This document shows, one piece after another, positions 34,449-43,575 of a stretch of 64,000 nt of DNA. The translations under genes were made by a program, and so were the position numbers. The notes below the pieces were generated by a model, which saw only the letters and a program-made list of their open reading frames with translations, was not told the DNA's origin and did not search any database. The DNA lies in NCBI GenBank assembly GCA_036000105.1, contig DASYGE010000011.1:13636-77635 (forward strand), written 5' to 3'. Numbering within the stretch: position 1 is the stretch's first letter; every line of letters starts with the position of its first letter. Source of the DNA: DASUBN01 sp036000105 (GTDB lineage: Bacteria > Pseudomonadota > Gammaproteobacteria > Natronospirales > REEB76).

Positions 34449-35676
34449 AAAGACGGACAAGCATCTCATCGTAGGCCTCGACGTCGGCACCTCCAAAGTG
34501 GTGGCCATCGTCGGCGAGATCCTGCCTGAGGGAGGCGTGGAGATCGTCGGCATAGGCTCGCATCCCTCCCGCGGCCTGAAGAAGGGCGTGGTGGTGAACA
34601 TCGAGTCCACGGTGCAGTCCATCCAGCGGGCGGTGGCTGAGGCTGAACTCATGGCTGGCTGCCAGATCCATTCGGTCTATACCGGCATCGCCGGCAGCCA
34701 CGTGCGCAGCCTGAACTCCCACGGGGTGGTGGCGATACGCGACAAGGAATGCACCGCCGGCGATGTGGAGCGGGTCATCGATGCGGCCCGCGCGGTCAGC
34801 ATCCCGGCAGACCAGAAGATCCTCCACGTGCTGCCCCAGGATTTCATCATCGACGGCCAGGACGGCATCCGCGAGCCCATCGGTATGTCCGGGGTGCGGT
34901 TGGAAGCGCGGGTGCACATCGTCACCGGCGCCGCCAGCGCAGCCCAGAACATCGTGCGTTGCGTGGAGCGCTGCGGCCTCAAGGTGGATGACGTGATCCT
35001 GGAGCAGCTGGCCTCGAGCTACGCGGTGCTGAACGAGGACGAGAAGGATCTCGGCGTATGCCTCGTGGATATCGGCGGCGGCACCACCGACATCGCCGTG
35101 TTCACTGACGGCGCCATCCGCCACACGGCGGTGATCCCTATCGCCGGTGATCAGGTGACCAACGACATCGCCGTGGCCCTGCGCACGCCGACGCACCACG
35201 CCGAGGAGATCAAGATCAAGTACGCCTGCGCCCTGCCGCAGCTGGCGAGTGCCGATGAGACCATCGAGGTGCCGAGCGTGGGCGAACGCCCACCGCGCCG
35301 CCTGGCGCGCCAGACCCTCGCGGAGGTGGTGGAGCCGCGCTACGAGGAGCTGTTCAGCCTGATCCAGGCGGAACTGCGGCGCAGCGGCTTTGAGGAACAG
35401 ATACCTGCGGGCATCGTGCTCACCGGCGGCAGTTCCAAGATGGAAGGCGCGACGGATCTGGCGGAGGAAGTGTTCCACGCCCCGGTGCGCTTAGGGCTTC
35501 CGCAGCATGTATCGGGGCTGGTGGACGTGGTGCGCAACCCGATCCATTCCACCGGTGTCGGCCTGCTCCTGTTCGGCGCCCAGAGCCTGCAGGCGAGCGG
35601 CGGCGAACGGCGGGTGCAGAACAACGTGCAGGACGTATGGGAACGCATGAAGCAATGGTTCCAAGGGTCGTTTTAG
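34441..35676 (+). CDS. ftsA: Cell division protein FtsA
   Basis: FtsA is an actin-like ATPase that tethers FtsZ to the membrane and recruits later division proteins. The 411 residues show the phosphate-1 motif IVGLDVGTSKVVAIVGE, the phosphate-2 motif CLVDIGGGTTDIAVF, the adenosine motif GIVLTGGSSKMEG, and a C-terminal amphipathic helix (VWERMKQWFQGSF) for membrane binding. It is followed by a 90-base gap before ftsZ. Confidence 0.98.
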   Translation: MPRKTDKHLIVGLDVGTSKVVAIVGEILPEGGVEIVGIGSHPSRGLKKGVVVNIESTVQSIQRAVAEAELMAGCQIHSVYTGIAGSHVRSLNSHGVVAIRDKECTAGDVERVIDAARAVSIPADQKILHVLPQDFIIDGQDGIREPIGMSGVRLEARVHIVTGAASAAQNIVRCVERCGLKVDDVILEQLASSYAVLNEDEKDLGVCLVDIGGGTTDIAVFTDGAIRHTAVIPIAGDQVTNDIAVALRTPTHHAEEIKIKYACALPQLASADETIEVPSVGERPPRRLARQTLAEVVEPRYEELFSLIQAELRRSGFEEQIPAGIVLTGGSSKMEGATDLAEEVFHAPVRLGLPQHVSGLVDVVRNPIHSTGVGLLLFGAQSLQASGGERRVQNNVQDVWERMKQWFQGSF

Positions 35677-35766
35677 GCATCTAGGTGGCCGCGCGTGGAT
35701 CCGGGAGGTCTGCGCAGGCGGCTGAAGGTCAGAAGAGTTTCGACTTATATATAGAGGAGACCGGCT

Positions 35767-36945
35767 ATGTTCGAACTAATGGATGAAATGAACCAGAACG
35801 CAGTGATCAAGGTAGTAGGCGTGGGCGGCGGCGGCGGCAATGCCATCCAATACATGGTGTCGCGCGGCGTCGAGGGTGTGGACTTCGTGGCCATCAACAC
35901 CGACGCACAGGTGCTGCGCAAGGCCAACGCCAAGACCACCCTGCAGATCGGCGGCAGCTTCACCAAGGGTCTCGGCGCCGGCGCCAACCCGGACGTGGGC
36001 AGGCAGGCGGCCCTGGAGGACCGGGACCGCATCGAAGAGGTGCTGAAAGGCAGCGACATGGTGTTCATCACTGCCGGCATGGGCGGCGGCACCGGTACCG
36101 GCGCCTCGCCGGTGGTGGCACAAGTGGCCAAGGAGATGGATATCCTGGTGGTGGCGGTGGTCACCAAGCCTTTCGGCTTCGAACGCAACAAGCGCATGAC
36201 GGCGGCGGAGAAGGGCATCACGGAGCTTTCCCAGTACGTGGACTCGCTCATCGTGATCCCCAACGATAAGTTGGCGGCGGTGCTGGGGCGTGAGATCACG
36301 CTCATCAACGCCTTCCAGTCCGCCAACGAGGTGCTCTTGGGAGCGGTGCAGGGTATCGCCGACATCATCACCCGGCCGGGCCTCATCAACGTGGACTTCG
36401 CCGACGTGCGCACGGTCATGTCCGAGATGGGCATGGCCATGATGGGTACCGGCACGGCCACTGGCGAGAACCGGGCGCGTCGCGCGTCGGAGGCGGCCCT
36501 GGCTAGCCCTCTGCTGGAAGACGTGAACTTCGCTGGCGCCAAGGGCGTGCTGGTGAACATCACCGCCGGTATGGACCTGACCATCGGCGAGCTGGAAGAA
36601 GTGGGCGCGGCCATCGAGGCCTTTGCCGACGATAACGCCACGGTGGTGGTGGGTACCGTGCTGGATCCGGCCATGAGCGGCGAGGTCCGGGTCACGGTGG
36701 TGGCCACCGGTCTCGGCCGGGCGGTCCAGGCGGTCAAGCCTGCCCCCGCCCCCATCCACAAGCCGGAGCCGGTGCAGCAGCCTGTGATCCAGGTGGTGAA
36801 GGCCACCGGGACCGATGGCAACCTGGACTGGAAGCGGTTGGAGCGCCCAACCTATGAGCGCCGGCAGCGTTCCGGAGAGGGTCCGAGCACAGACAGCCAG
36901 GAGTACCTGGATATCCCGGCATTCCTACGGCGCCAGGCTGATTGA
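35767..36945 (+). CDS. ftsZ: Cell division protein FtsZ
   Basis: FtsZ is the tubulin-like GTPase that forms the division ring. The 392 residues include the GTP signature GGGTGTG at 106-112, the T7 loop with NVDFADVRTVMSEMG, a Pro-rich linker, and the C-terminal tail DIPAFLRRQAD that binds FtsA and ZipA. AGAGGAGA 9 bases before ATG gives a strong ribosome site. An 8-bp hairpin lies 25 bases after the stop. Confidence 0.99.
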   Translation: MFELMDEMNQNAVIKVVGVGGGGGNAIQYMVSRGVEGVDFVAINTDAQVLRKANAKTTLQIGGSFTKGLGAGANPDVGRQAALEDRDRIEEVLKGSDMVFITAGMGGGTGTGASPVVAQVAKEMDILVVAVVTKPFGFERNKRMTAAEKGITELSQYVDSLIVIPNDKLAAVLGREITLINAFQSANEVLLGAVQGIADIITRPGLINVDFADVRTVMSEMGMAMMGTGTATGENRARRASEAALASPLLEDVNFAGAKGVLVNITAGMDLTIGELEEVGAAIEAFADDNATVVVGTVLDPAMSGEVRVTVVATGLGRAVQAVKPAPAPIHKPEPVQQPVIQVVKATGTDGNLDWKRLERPTYERRQRSGEGPSTDSQEYLDIPAFLRRQAD

Positions 36946-36970
36946 GGCCGGATTGGGCGGGTCGCAAGGC

Positions 36971-36989
36971 GCCCGAACCTTGTTCGGGC
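36971..36989 (+). other. Hairpin between ftsZ and lpxC
   Basis: GCCCGAAC and GTTCGGGC form a perfect 8-bp stem with loop CTT. No T run follows (GCGGGGTCT), so it may be an attenuator or a rho-dependent end of the operon. lpxC may be read through or have its own promoter in the next 110 bases. Confidence 0.45.
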
Positions 36990-37100
36990 GGCGGGGTCTA
37001 TGCTAACGTACTCGGTCGCCGTGGGTGCGGCGGGAGCCTTATCGGGCCCGTCTGCAAGACCCGCCGGCTCAACCGTAAGTAGCTGATGGGTCACGATTAA

Positions 37101-38012
37101 ATGCTGAGACAACGGACGCTCAAGAACAGCATCCGGGCCACGGGTGTGGGTCTCCACACTGGTGAGAAGGTCTATATGACCTTGCGCCCGGCGGCTCCCA
37201 ATACCGGCATCATCTTCCGTCGTGTCGATCTGGAGCAGCCGGTCGAGGTGCGCGCTTACGCCACCAACGTGGGCGACACCATGCTCGGCACGACCATCAT
37301 GAACGGCGACGTGCGGGTCTCCACCGTGGAACACCTGCTCTCGGCGCTCGCCGGCCTCGGCATCGACAACGCCTACGTGGACCTGTCTGCCCCCGAAGTG
37401 CCCATCATGGATGGCAGCGCCGGACCCTTCGTGTTCCTGCTGCAGTCCGCCGGCATCGAGGAGCAGAACGCGCACAAGCGCTTCATCCGCATCAAGAGCC
37501 CGGTGGAAGTGCGCGACGGCGACAAGTGGGCGCGCTTCGAGCCCTTCGACGGCTTCAAGGTCAGTTTCCAGATCGACTTCGATCACCCCATATTCAAGAA
37601 GCATACCCAGACCGCGAGCGTGGATTTCTCCACTACCTCCTTCGTGAAGGAAGTGAGCCGGGCGCGTACCTTCGGTTTCATGCGCGACATCGAGATGCTG
37701 CGCCAGAAGCACCTGACCCTCGGCGCTTCTCTCGACAACGCCATCGCGCTGGACGATTACCGCATCCTCAACGAGGACGGCCTGCGCTACGAAGACGAGT
37801 TCGTGAAGCACAAGATACTCGATTCCATCGGCGACCTTTACCTGCTGGGCCACAGCCTGATCGGCGCTTTCAGTGCCTACAAATCCGGCCACGGCCTCAA
37901 CAACAGCCTGCTGCGGGCGCTCATCGCCCAGCAGGAGACCTGGGAAGAGGTCACGTTCGATGACGCAGCGACGGCGCCCATCTCCTACCTGGCACCCGCT
38001 CACGCACTCTGA
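37101..38012 (+). CDS. lpxC: UDP-3-O-acyl-N-acetylglucosamine deacetylase LpxC
   Basis: LpxC is a zinc enzyme that performs the committed step of lipid A synthesis. The 303 residues have the start TLKNSIRATGVGLHTGEKV, the zinc ligand His78 in VEHLLSAL, and the second zinc site HKILDSIGDLYLLG (His and Asp about 237-241). The place after ftsZ is the usual one. Together with lptABC and kdsCD it shows the cell makes LPS. Confidence 0.98.
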   Translation: MLRQRTLKNSIRATGVGLHTGEKVYMTLRPAAPNTGIIFRRVDLEQPVEVRAYATNVGDTMLGTTIMNGDVRVSTVEHLLSALAGLGIDNAYVDLSAPEVPIMDGSAGPFVFLLQSAGIEEQNAHKRFIRIKSPVEVRDGDKWARFEPFDGFKVSFQIDFDHPIFKKHTQTASVDFSTTSFVKEVSRARTFGFMRDIEMLRQKHLTLGASLDNAIALDDYRILNEDGLRYEDEFVKHKILDSIGDLYLLGHSLIGAFSAYKSGHGLNNSLLRALIAQQETWEEVTFDDAATAPISYLAPAHAL

Positions 38013-38041
38013 ACCTTTCAGGGATATTTAAGGGATAGTTA

Positions 38042-38494
38042 TCAGGTTCGCGGCGGTTTGCCGCGGGCAAGACGTTTCAGGGCCGCGGCCAAGGCCGCGT
38101 CCTCCAGGCTGCCGGCGGTGCTCTCCAGCATCGCCCGTGTGCCTTCTGAAAGGGTCTTCGGTGGAGGCTTAGGCGGCACGCCCGGGATGGGCTCCGGCAG
38201 GACCTTGAACTTCAGGGTCCGGCAGGGCTGATCCAGGACCTGCTGCAAGGCGGCCAGCAAAGCCTGCTGGCGGTAGTGCAGGAAGGTGCTCCAGGCGCCG
38301 CTGTCCAGGTACAGGGTCAGGACACCATCCTTGAGGTCGGCGCCCAGACAATGGGGCGCGACTTCCGCGGGCAGATGCCCGCTGACGCGCCGGCGCAGGC
38401 CCTCCAGACGCTCGGCCTGAGCGGTGAGCGCGGCGAGCTTGGGATCGCGCTCGGAGAGGAACTGGCTTAAGGATGAAGGTTTTTTACCGGTCAT
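38042..38494 (-). CDS. dciA: DciA (DUF721), replicative helicase operator
   Basis: DciA is the ancestral loader or operator of the DnaB helicase in bacteria without DnaC or DnaI. The 150-residue protein has the DUF721 core (about 25-105, with LRRRVSGHLPAEVAPHC and GVLTLYLDSGAWSTFLHYR) and a basic Pro-rich tail. The place between lpxC and an M23 peptidase before secA is known from other Gammaproteobacteria. It converges on lpxC and is divergent from the M23 gene. Confidence 0.87.
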   Translation of the reverse strand: MTGKKPSSLSQFLSERDPKLAALTAQAERLEGLRRRVSGHLPAEVAPHCLGADLKDGVLTLYLDSGAWSTFLHYRQQALLAALQQVLDQPCRTLKFKVLPEPIPGVPPKPPPKTLSEGTRAMLESTAGSLEDAALAAALKRLARGKPPRT

Positions 38495-38563
38495 GCTCTA
38501 AGGGCTATGCTGAATTCGATTAGCCTGCGCGGGCCTTGAGATAACAGAAGCAACGGGGTCGAG

Positions 38564-39517
38564 ATGAATCTCATCGTATTTAGCCGCTACGGGCGGTCAC
38601 GCCACATCAATCTTGCGCACCCTCTTGCCTGGGGCGGGATCACGTTGCTGGCATTGCTGCTCTGCGCCGCGCTGTTCACCGGCGGATATTACACCGCCAG
38701 CTGGCGTGCGGATGCCGCCATCGCCGCTGACCCGGTGCGCAGTGCCCTCAAAGCCCAGAGCGATGAGATCGAGCGCGCCAAGCACAAGGCCCAGGCCGAC
38801 GTGGATGCACTGTCTGCCAAGGTGGCAGAACTACAGGTGCACATCATGCGTCTGGACGCCATGGGCGCCCAGATCACCAACCTGGCGGGTCTGAAGCACG
38901 GCGAGTTCAACTTCAACGCCCCACCTGCCGAGGGCGGACCGGAAGTGAAGGGCGGCCTGCAGCACGCGAGCATGCCGGATTTCATCACGAACCTCGATCA
39001 GCTCTCGGCGGAGGTCAAGGACCGTGAGCAGCAGCTCGGGGTGCTTGAAAACCTGATGTTGAGCCGCAATGTACAACTAGCAGCCCAGCCCGCCGGCGCC
39101 CCCGTGATCGGCGGCTATGTATCCTCGCTGTTCGGTATGCGTACCGATCCATTCACGGGCGAACTGTCCATGCACAGCGGCATGGATTTTGCAGGGAGCG
39201 AGGGCCAGGCGGTGAACGCCGTGGCGGCGGGTGTCGTCACCTGGGCAGGCGACCGTTCCGGTTACGGCAACCTGGTGGAGATCGACCACGGCAACGGCTA
39301 TGCCACCCGTTACGGGCACAACGAGACCATCCTGGTGCATGTGGGTGAAGTGGTGAAGAAGGGTGAGGTGATCGCCCTCATGGGTTCCACCGGCCGTTCC
39401 ACCGGACCCCACGTGCATTTTGAAGTCCTTTACAATGGCGTATCGGTGGACCCGGCACGCTTCGTGAAGGCCGCCGGGGGATCACAGGTGGCCGTGCTGT
39501 CCCGGAGCCTGGACTAG
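38564..39517 (+). CDS. M23 (LytM) family metallopeptidase, membrane anchored
   Basis: This probable cell-wall endopeptidase has one N-terminal membrane helix (about 20-45), a coiled coil (about 65-105, ERAKHKAQADVDALSAKVAE), and a LytM domain (about 180-300). The zinc motif HSGMDFAG (HxxxD) and the catalytic/zinc HVHFEV (HxH) are both intact, so it should be active, unlike degenerate EnvC-type proteins. It is near secA and the division cluster; a role in wall remodelling is inferred. Confidence 0.92.
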   Translation: MNLIVFSRYGRSRHINLAHPLAWGGITLLALLLCAALFTGGYYTASWRADAAIAADPVRSALKAQSDEIERAKHKAQADVDALSAKVAELQVHIMRLDAMGAQITNLAGLKHGEFNFNAPPAEGGPEVKGGLQHASMPDFITNLDQLSAEVKDREQQLGVLENLMLSRNVQLAAQPAGAPVIGGYVSSLFGMRTDPFTGELSMHSGMDFAGSEGQAVNAVAAGVVTWAGDRSGYGNLVEIDHGNGYATRYGHNETILVHVGEVVKKGEVIALMGSTGRSTGPHVHFEVLYNGVSVDPARFVKAAGGSQVAVLSRSLD

Positions 39518-39668
39518 TCAACCCGTCCGTCCTGCCGGCGGACGCCGGTACGGCAATCCTCCCAGCAACAGCGTGTCCCGGTGCGTCGCCTGCCGCGCCG
39601 GCGGACAGGTCATATTCCCGCGGCCCTGACGGGCCCCGGCACAGGCGTGCAACGACCCAAGAGTATTT

Positions 39669-42419
39669 ATGGTAGCGAGCTTGTTCAGGAAGGTATTCGG
39701 CAGTCGCAACGAGCGTTTGTTGCGCGGCATGCGCCGCTCGGTGGAGCGCGTCAATGCGCTGGAACCCGCCATGCAGGCCTTGAGCGATGACGAGCTCAAA
39801 GCCAAGACCGAGGAGTTCCGCAAACGACATGCGGCGGGCGAAGAGCTCGACGCTCTCCTGCCGGAAGCCTTTGCGTGCGTGCGCGAGGCTGCCCGCAGGC
39901 ACCTGGGCATGCGGCACTTCGATGTGCAGCTCATCGGCGGCATGACCCTGCATCGAGGCAAGATCGCGGAGATGCGCACCGGCGAGGGCAAGACCCTGGT
40001 GGCCACGCTCGCCGCCTACCTGAATGCCATCCCCGGCGAGGGGATACATGTAATCACAGTGAACGATTACCTGGCGCAGCGCGACGCCAACTGGATGCGT
40101 CCGGTATATGAGGCGCTGGGCATGAGCGTGGGTGTGGTGTTGGCCAACCAGGATCCGGACACCAAGCGCGCCGCCTACGCCACCGACATCGTCTACGGTA
40201 CCAACAACGAATTCGGTTTCGATTACCTGCGCGACAACATGGCCTTCCGCCTCGAAGGCAAGGTGCAGCGCAAGCTGCATTACGCCATCGTCGACGAAGT
40301 GGACTCCATCCTGGTCGATGAAGCGCGTACTCCGCTCATCATCTCCGGCGCGGTGGACGATAACACCGAGCTGTACCGCAAGATAAACGTGCTGATCCCG
40401 CGCCTCACCCGCCAACAGGAGGAGGAAGGCCCGGGCGATTACAGCGTGGACGAGAAAGCCAAGCAGGTCTATCTCACGGAAGACGGGCATCAGCACATCG
40501 AGGAGCTGTTGGCGCGCGAGGGCGTACTGACGGAAGGCGCCTCGTTGTATGACGCCGGCAACATCATGCTCATGCACCATGTGAACGCGGCCCTGCGCGC
40601 CCACGCGCTCTACAGGCGCGAAGTGGAATATATCGTCAAGGATAACGAAGTCATCATCGTGGATGAATTCACCGGCCGCACCATGCCGGGCCGGCGCTGG
40701 TCTGACGGCCTGCATCAGGCCATCGAGGCCAAGGAGAACGTGAAGATCCAGGCCGAGAACCAGACCCTCGCCTCTATCACCTTCCAGAACTACTTCCGCC
40801 TCTACAAGAAGCTGTCCGGCATGACCGGTACCGCGGATACCGAGGCGCAGGAATTCCACGAGATCTATGCTCTCGAAGTGGCGGTGATCCCCACTAATAA
40901 ACCCATGATCCGTGCTGACATGCCGGACCTGGTGTACCTCTCCCAGAAGGAGAAGTTCAAGGCGGTGATCGTCGACATCCAGGACTGCGCGAAGCGCGGC
41001 CAGCCGGTGCTGGTGGGCACCGCCTCCATCGAGGCCTCGGAGCATCTCTCGGAGTTGCTCAAGAAACAGAACATCAAGCATCAGGTGCTGAACGCCAAGC
41101 AGCATGCCCTGGAGGCGCAGATCATCACCCAGGCGGGCCGCCCCGGCACCGTGACCATCGCCACCAACATGGCCGGCCGCGGCACCGATATCGTGCTCGG
41201 CGGCAGCCTGGAAGCGGAACTCGCGACCCTGCCAGCGGATGCCGATGCCGCTGATCGCGCGCGCATCAAGGCGGCCTGGCAGACGCGCCACGATGAAGTG
41301 TTGAAGTCTGGCGGCCTACACATCATCGGCAGCGAACGCCACGAGTCCCGCCGCATCGACAACCAGCTGCGCGGCCGCTCCGGCCGCCAGGGCGACTCCG
41401 GTTCCAGCCGCTTCTACCTGTCGCTGGACGATAACCTGATGCGCATCTTCGCCGGCGACCGGGTGAAGGCCATCATGCAGCGCTTCGGCGTGCAGGATAC
41501 CGAGGCCATCGAACACCCCTGGGTGACCAAGGCGGTCGAGAACGCCCAGCGCAAGGTCGAAGCCCACAACTTCGACATCCGCAAGTCGCTGCTCGAATAC
41601 GATGATGTGGCCAACGACCAGCGCAAGGTCATCTACGAGCAGCGCAACGAACTGCTGCGCGCCGCGGACGTGTCCGAGACGGTGCGCGCGGTGATGGCCG
41701 ATGTGGTCAACGGCGTGATCGACAGCTACATCCCACCCCAGAGTGTGGAAGAACAATGGAACATCCCGGGTCTGATGGAAGCTCTGGAACGGGAATTCGG
41801 CCTCAAGCTCGACATCCAGGGCTGGCTCGAGCAGGACGCGGATCTGCATGAAGAGCCGTTGCGGCAGAAGATTCAGGGCGCCTTCCTGGATGCCTACCAT
41901 GCCAAGGAACAGCAGGCCGGCGTGGAGGTGATCCGTCACTTCGAGAAGACCCTGATGCTCCAGGTACTGGACAACCTGTGGCGCGAACACCTCTCCAACA
42001 TGGATTACCTGCGACAGGGCATACACCTGCGTGGCTATGCACAGGTGGATCCGCGCCGTGAATACAAGCGCGATGCCTTCGAGATGTTCGCGAGTATGCT
42101 GGACCGGCTGAAGTACGAGGTGGCGACCGTGCTCGCCAAGGTCCAGGTACGCACCGAGCAGGACGTGGCGGCCATGGAAGAGCAGCGCCGTCGCGCCCGT
42201 GCCATGCAGTTCCAGCACGCAGAGGCGCCCAGCGCCACCGCGGAGGTCCCCGTGGAACGCCAGCAGGCGCCGACAGCCCAGGGTGCGAGACCGGGTGATC
42301 CCGCCGCCGGTCAGCCGGTGGCGCCCTTCGTGCGCGAGACCGCCAAGGTGGGACGCAACGAACCCTGTCCCTGCGGTTCCGGACTCAAGTACAAGCAGTG
42401 CCACGGCCGCCTCGTCTGA
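39669..42419 (+). CDS. secA: Protein translocase ATPase SecA
   Basis: SecA pushes unfolded proteins through SecYEG. The 916 residues have Walker A MRTGEGKTL (about 102-110), the DEAD-type DEVDSILVDEARTPL, the helicase motif VGTASIEASEHLS, GRGTDIVLGG, and the zinc-binding SEC-C tail CPCGSGLKYKQCHG that contacts SecB. No secM arrest sequence was found in the 151 bases upstream, which only show short GC-rich inverted repeats. Confidence 0.99.
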   Translation: MVASLFRKVFGSRNERLLRGMRRSVERVNALEPAMQALSDDELKAKTEEFRKRHAAGEELDALLPEAFACVREAARRHLGMRHFDVQLIGGMTLHRGKIAEMRTGEGKTLVATLAAYLNAIPGEGIHVITVNDYLAQRDANWMRPVYEALGMSVGVVLANQDPDTKRAAYATDIVYGTNNEFGFDYLRDNMAFRLEGKVQRKLHYAIVDEVDSILVDEARTPLIISGAVDDNTELYRKINVLIPRLTRQQEEEGPGDYSVDEKAKQVYLTEDGHQHIEELLAREGVLTEGASLYDAGNIMLMHHVNAALRAHALYRREVEYIVKDNEVIIVDEFTGRTMPGRRWSDGLHQAIEAKENVKIQAENQTLASITFQNYFRLYKKLSGMTGTADTEAQEFHEIYALEVAVIPTNKPMIRADMPDLVYLSQKEKFKAVIVDIQDCAKRGQPVLVGTASIEASEHLSELLKKQNIKHQVLNAKQHALEAQIITQAGRPGTVTIATNMAGRGTDIVLGGSLEAELATLPADADAADRARIKAAWQTRHDEVLKSGGLHIIGSERHESRRIDNQLRGRSGRQGDSGSSRFYLSLDDNLMRIFAGDRVKAIMQRFGVQDTEAIEHPWVTKAVENAQRKVEAHNFDIRKSLLEYDDVANDQRKVIYEQRNELLRAADVSETVRAVMADVVNGVIDSYIPPQSVEEQWNIPGLMEALEREFGLKLDIQGWLEQDADLHEEPLRQKIQGAFLDAYHAKEQQAGVEVIRHFEKTLMLQVLDNLWREHLSNMDYLRQGIHLRGYAQVDPRREYKRDAFEMFASMLDRLKYEVATVLAKVQVRTEQDVAAMEEQRRRARAMQFQHAEAPSATAEVPVERQQAPTAQGARPGDPAAGQPVAPFVRETAKVGRNEPCPCGSGLKYKQCHGRLV

Positions 42420-42428
42420 GACGCTGCC

Positions 42429-43406
42429 ATGGGCGCGGCCGGACAATCGCTCCCTGAGATACATGTAGTGGCCGCAGTGCTGCGTGACCAGCGCGGAGTG
42501 CTGATCGCGGAGCGTCCTCCCGGCAAGCCGATGGTGGGCTACTGGGAGTTTCCCGGCGGCAAGCTGGAGGCGGGTGAACCCGAGAGACAGGCCTTGCAGC
42601 GTGAACTCAAGGAAGAGCTGGGCATCGAGGTGCGCCATGCCTACCGTCTGCTGCGTTTATCCCATGACTATCCCGAACGCCGCGTCCATCTGGATGTCTG
42701 GCGCGTCACCCAGTACTTAGGTGCGCCTGCCGCTCACGAGGGTCAGCAACTCGCCTGGGTGGCACCGGAAGAACTGAAGGATTGGAACCTGCTGCCGGCC
42801 GATGAACCCATCGTGGCGGCACTCAAGTTGCCGCCGCTCATGCTGGTGACGCCGGATCCTGATGTTGAGACCGGTTTCCTGGAAGGTCTGCAGCGCTCCC
42901 TGCGCGCGGGCGTGGACCTGGTGCAATTACGTGCGCCTGGCATGGAACCCGAACGCTTCGATGGGCTGGCGCTGGCGGTGATGGGCATGTGCCGTGAGTA
43001 TGGCGCCCGCGTGATGCTGAACACTTCGGTGGATATGGCGCTCAAGCTGCGGGCAAGTGGACTGCACCTCAGTCAAAGGCAATTGCGCAGTGTGAAGCCG
43101 GAGGATCTGGACGGGAGCCTGCTGACCGGGGTGTCCTGCCATTCCGCTGAAGAGATACATAAGGCGCTGGACTACGCCCCGGATTATCTCTGCCTCGGTC
43201 CGGTGCAGGCGAGCGCCAGTCATCCGGGAGCGGAACCCCTCGGTTGGGAACGCTACGCTGAACTTGCCGCCTTAAGCCCGGTGCCGGTGTACGCCATCGG
43301 CGGACTTAAGCCTGGGGATCTTGCGGAGGCACGTCTGCGGGGCGGCCATGGCATCGCCGCTATCCGGGGTCTCTGGAATCTATCTCAGTTGCCGGAAGGT
43401 TCCTGA
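42429..43406 (+). CDS. Nudix hydrolase fused to a thiamine-phosphate-synthase-like domain
   Basis: The 325-residue protein joins two enzymes. Residues about 10-135 are a MutT-type Nudix domain with an intact box (GGKLEAGEPERQALQ then RELKEELGIEV), expected to clean 8-oxo-dGTP. Residues about 140-320 are a TMP-synthase/TenI barrel (VDLVQLRAPGMEPERF, LHLSQRQLR, CLGPVQASASHPGAEPLGW). The barrel keeps a QLR motif but reads VMLNTSVDMALKL where ThiE has the IxNDR motif, so it may not make thiamine phosphate. Such fusions are known in Proteobacteria; the barrel's role is unclear. Its end overlaps yacG (opposite strand) by 22 bases. Confidence 0.9.
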   Translation: MGAAGQSLPEIHVVAAVLRDQRGVLIAERPPGKPMVGYWEFPGGKLEAGEPERQALQRELKEELGIEVRHAYRLLRLSHDYPERRVHLDVWRVTQYLGAPAAHEGQQLAWVAPEELKDWNLLPADEPIVAALKLPPLMLVTPDPDVETGFLEGLQRSLRAGVDLVQLRAPGMEPERFDGLALAVMGMCREYGARVMLNTSVDMALKLRASGLHLSQRQLRSVKPEDLDGSLLTGVSCHSAEEIHKALDYAPDYLCLGPVQASASHPGAEPLGWERYAELAALSPVPVYAIGGLKPGDLAEARLRGGHGIAAIRGLWNLSQLPEGS

Positions 43407-43573
43407 TCGGAAGGGGATCCATCTTCGGCAGGCAGAGCGTTATGTTCCATGAGCCAGTCGCCCAGGTCTATGAGCCGGCAGCGATCGCTGCAGAAAGGCT
43501 TCCACTTCGAGTCTGGAGTCCACGGCACTGATTTGCCGCAGTGGGGGCAGGGCACCGTCTCGATCTCAGCCAT
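43385..43573 (-). CDS. yacG: DNA gyrase inhibitor YacG
   Basis: YacG is a small zinc-ribbon protein that binds GyrB and blocks gyrase from binding DNA. The 62 residues carry the two Cys pairs CPHCGK and CSDRCR (spacing 4-Cys zinc site), the conserved W between them, and IDLGDWL. The acidic tail is disordered. The coaE-zapD-yacG order is the standard one in Gammaproteobacteria. It starts 2 bases after the zapD stop. Confidence 0.93.
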   Translation of the reverse strand: MAEIETVPCPHCGKSVPWTPDSKWKPFCSDRCRLIDLGDWLMEHNALPAEDGSPSDQEPSGN

Positions 43574-43575
43574 GG

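Noticed and set aside
39518..39668. Possible secM-like arrest peptide gene before secA
   Set aside because: No signal peptide and no arrest motif in any frame; the open frame at 39581 runs into secA out of frame.
39378..41291. 637-codon open frame opposite secA
   Set aside because: It is a non-coding shadow of secA caused by high GC in third codon positions; the His/Gly-rich product has no domain and secA is certain.
41316..42638. 440-codon open frame opposite the 3' end of secA and the Nudix gene
   Set aside because: Same GC effect; spans two confident genes on the other strand and has no recognisable motif.
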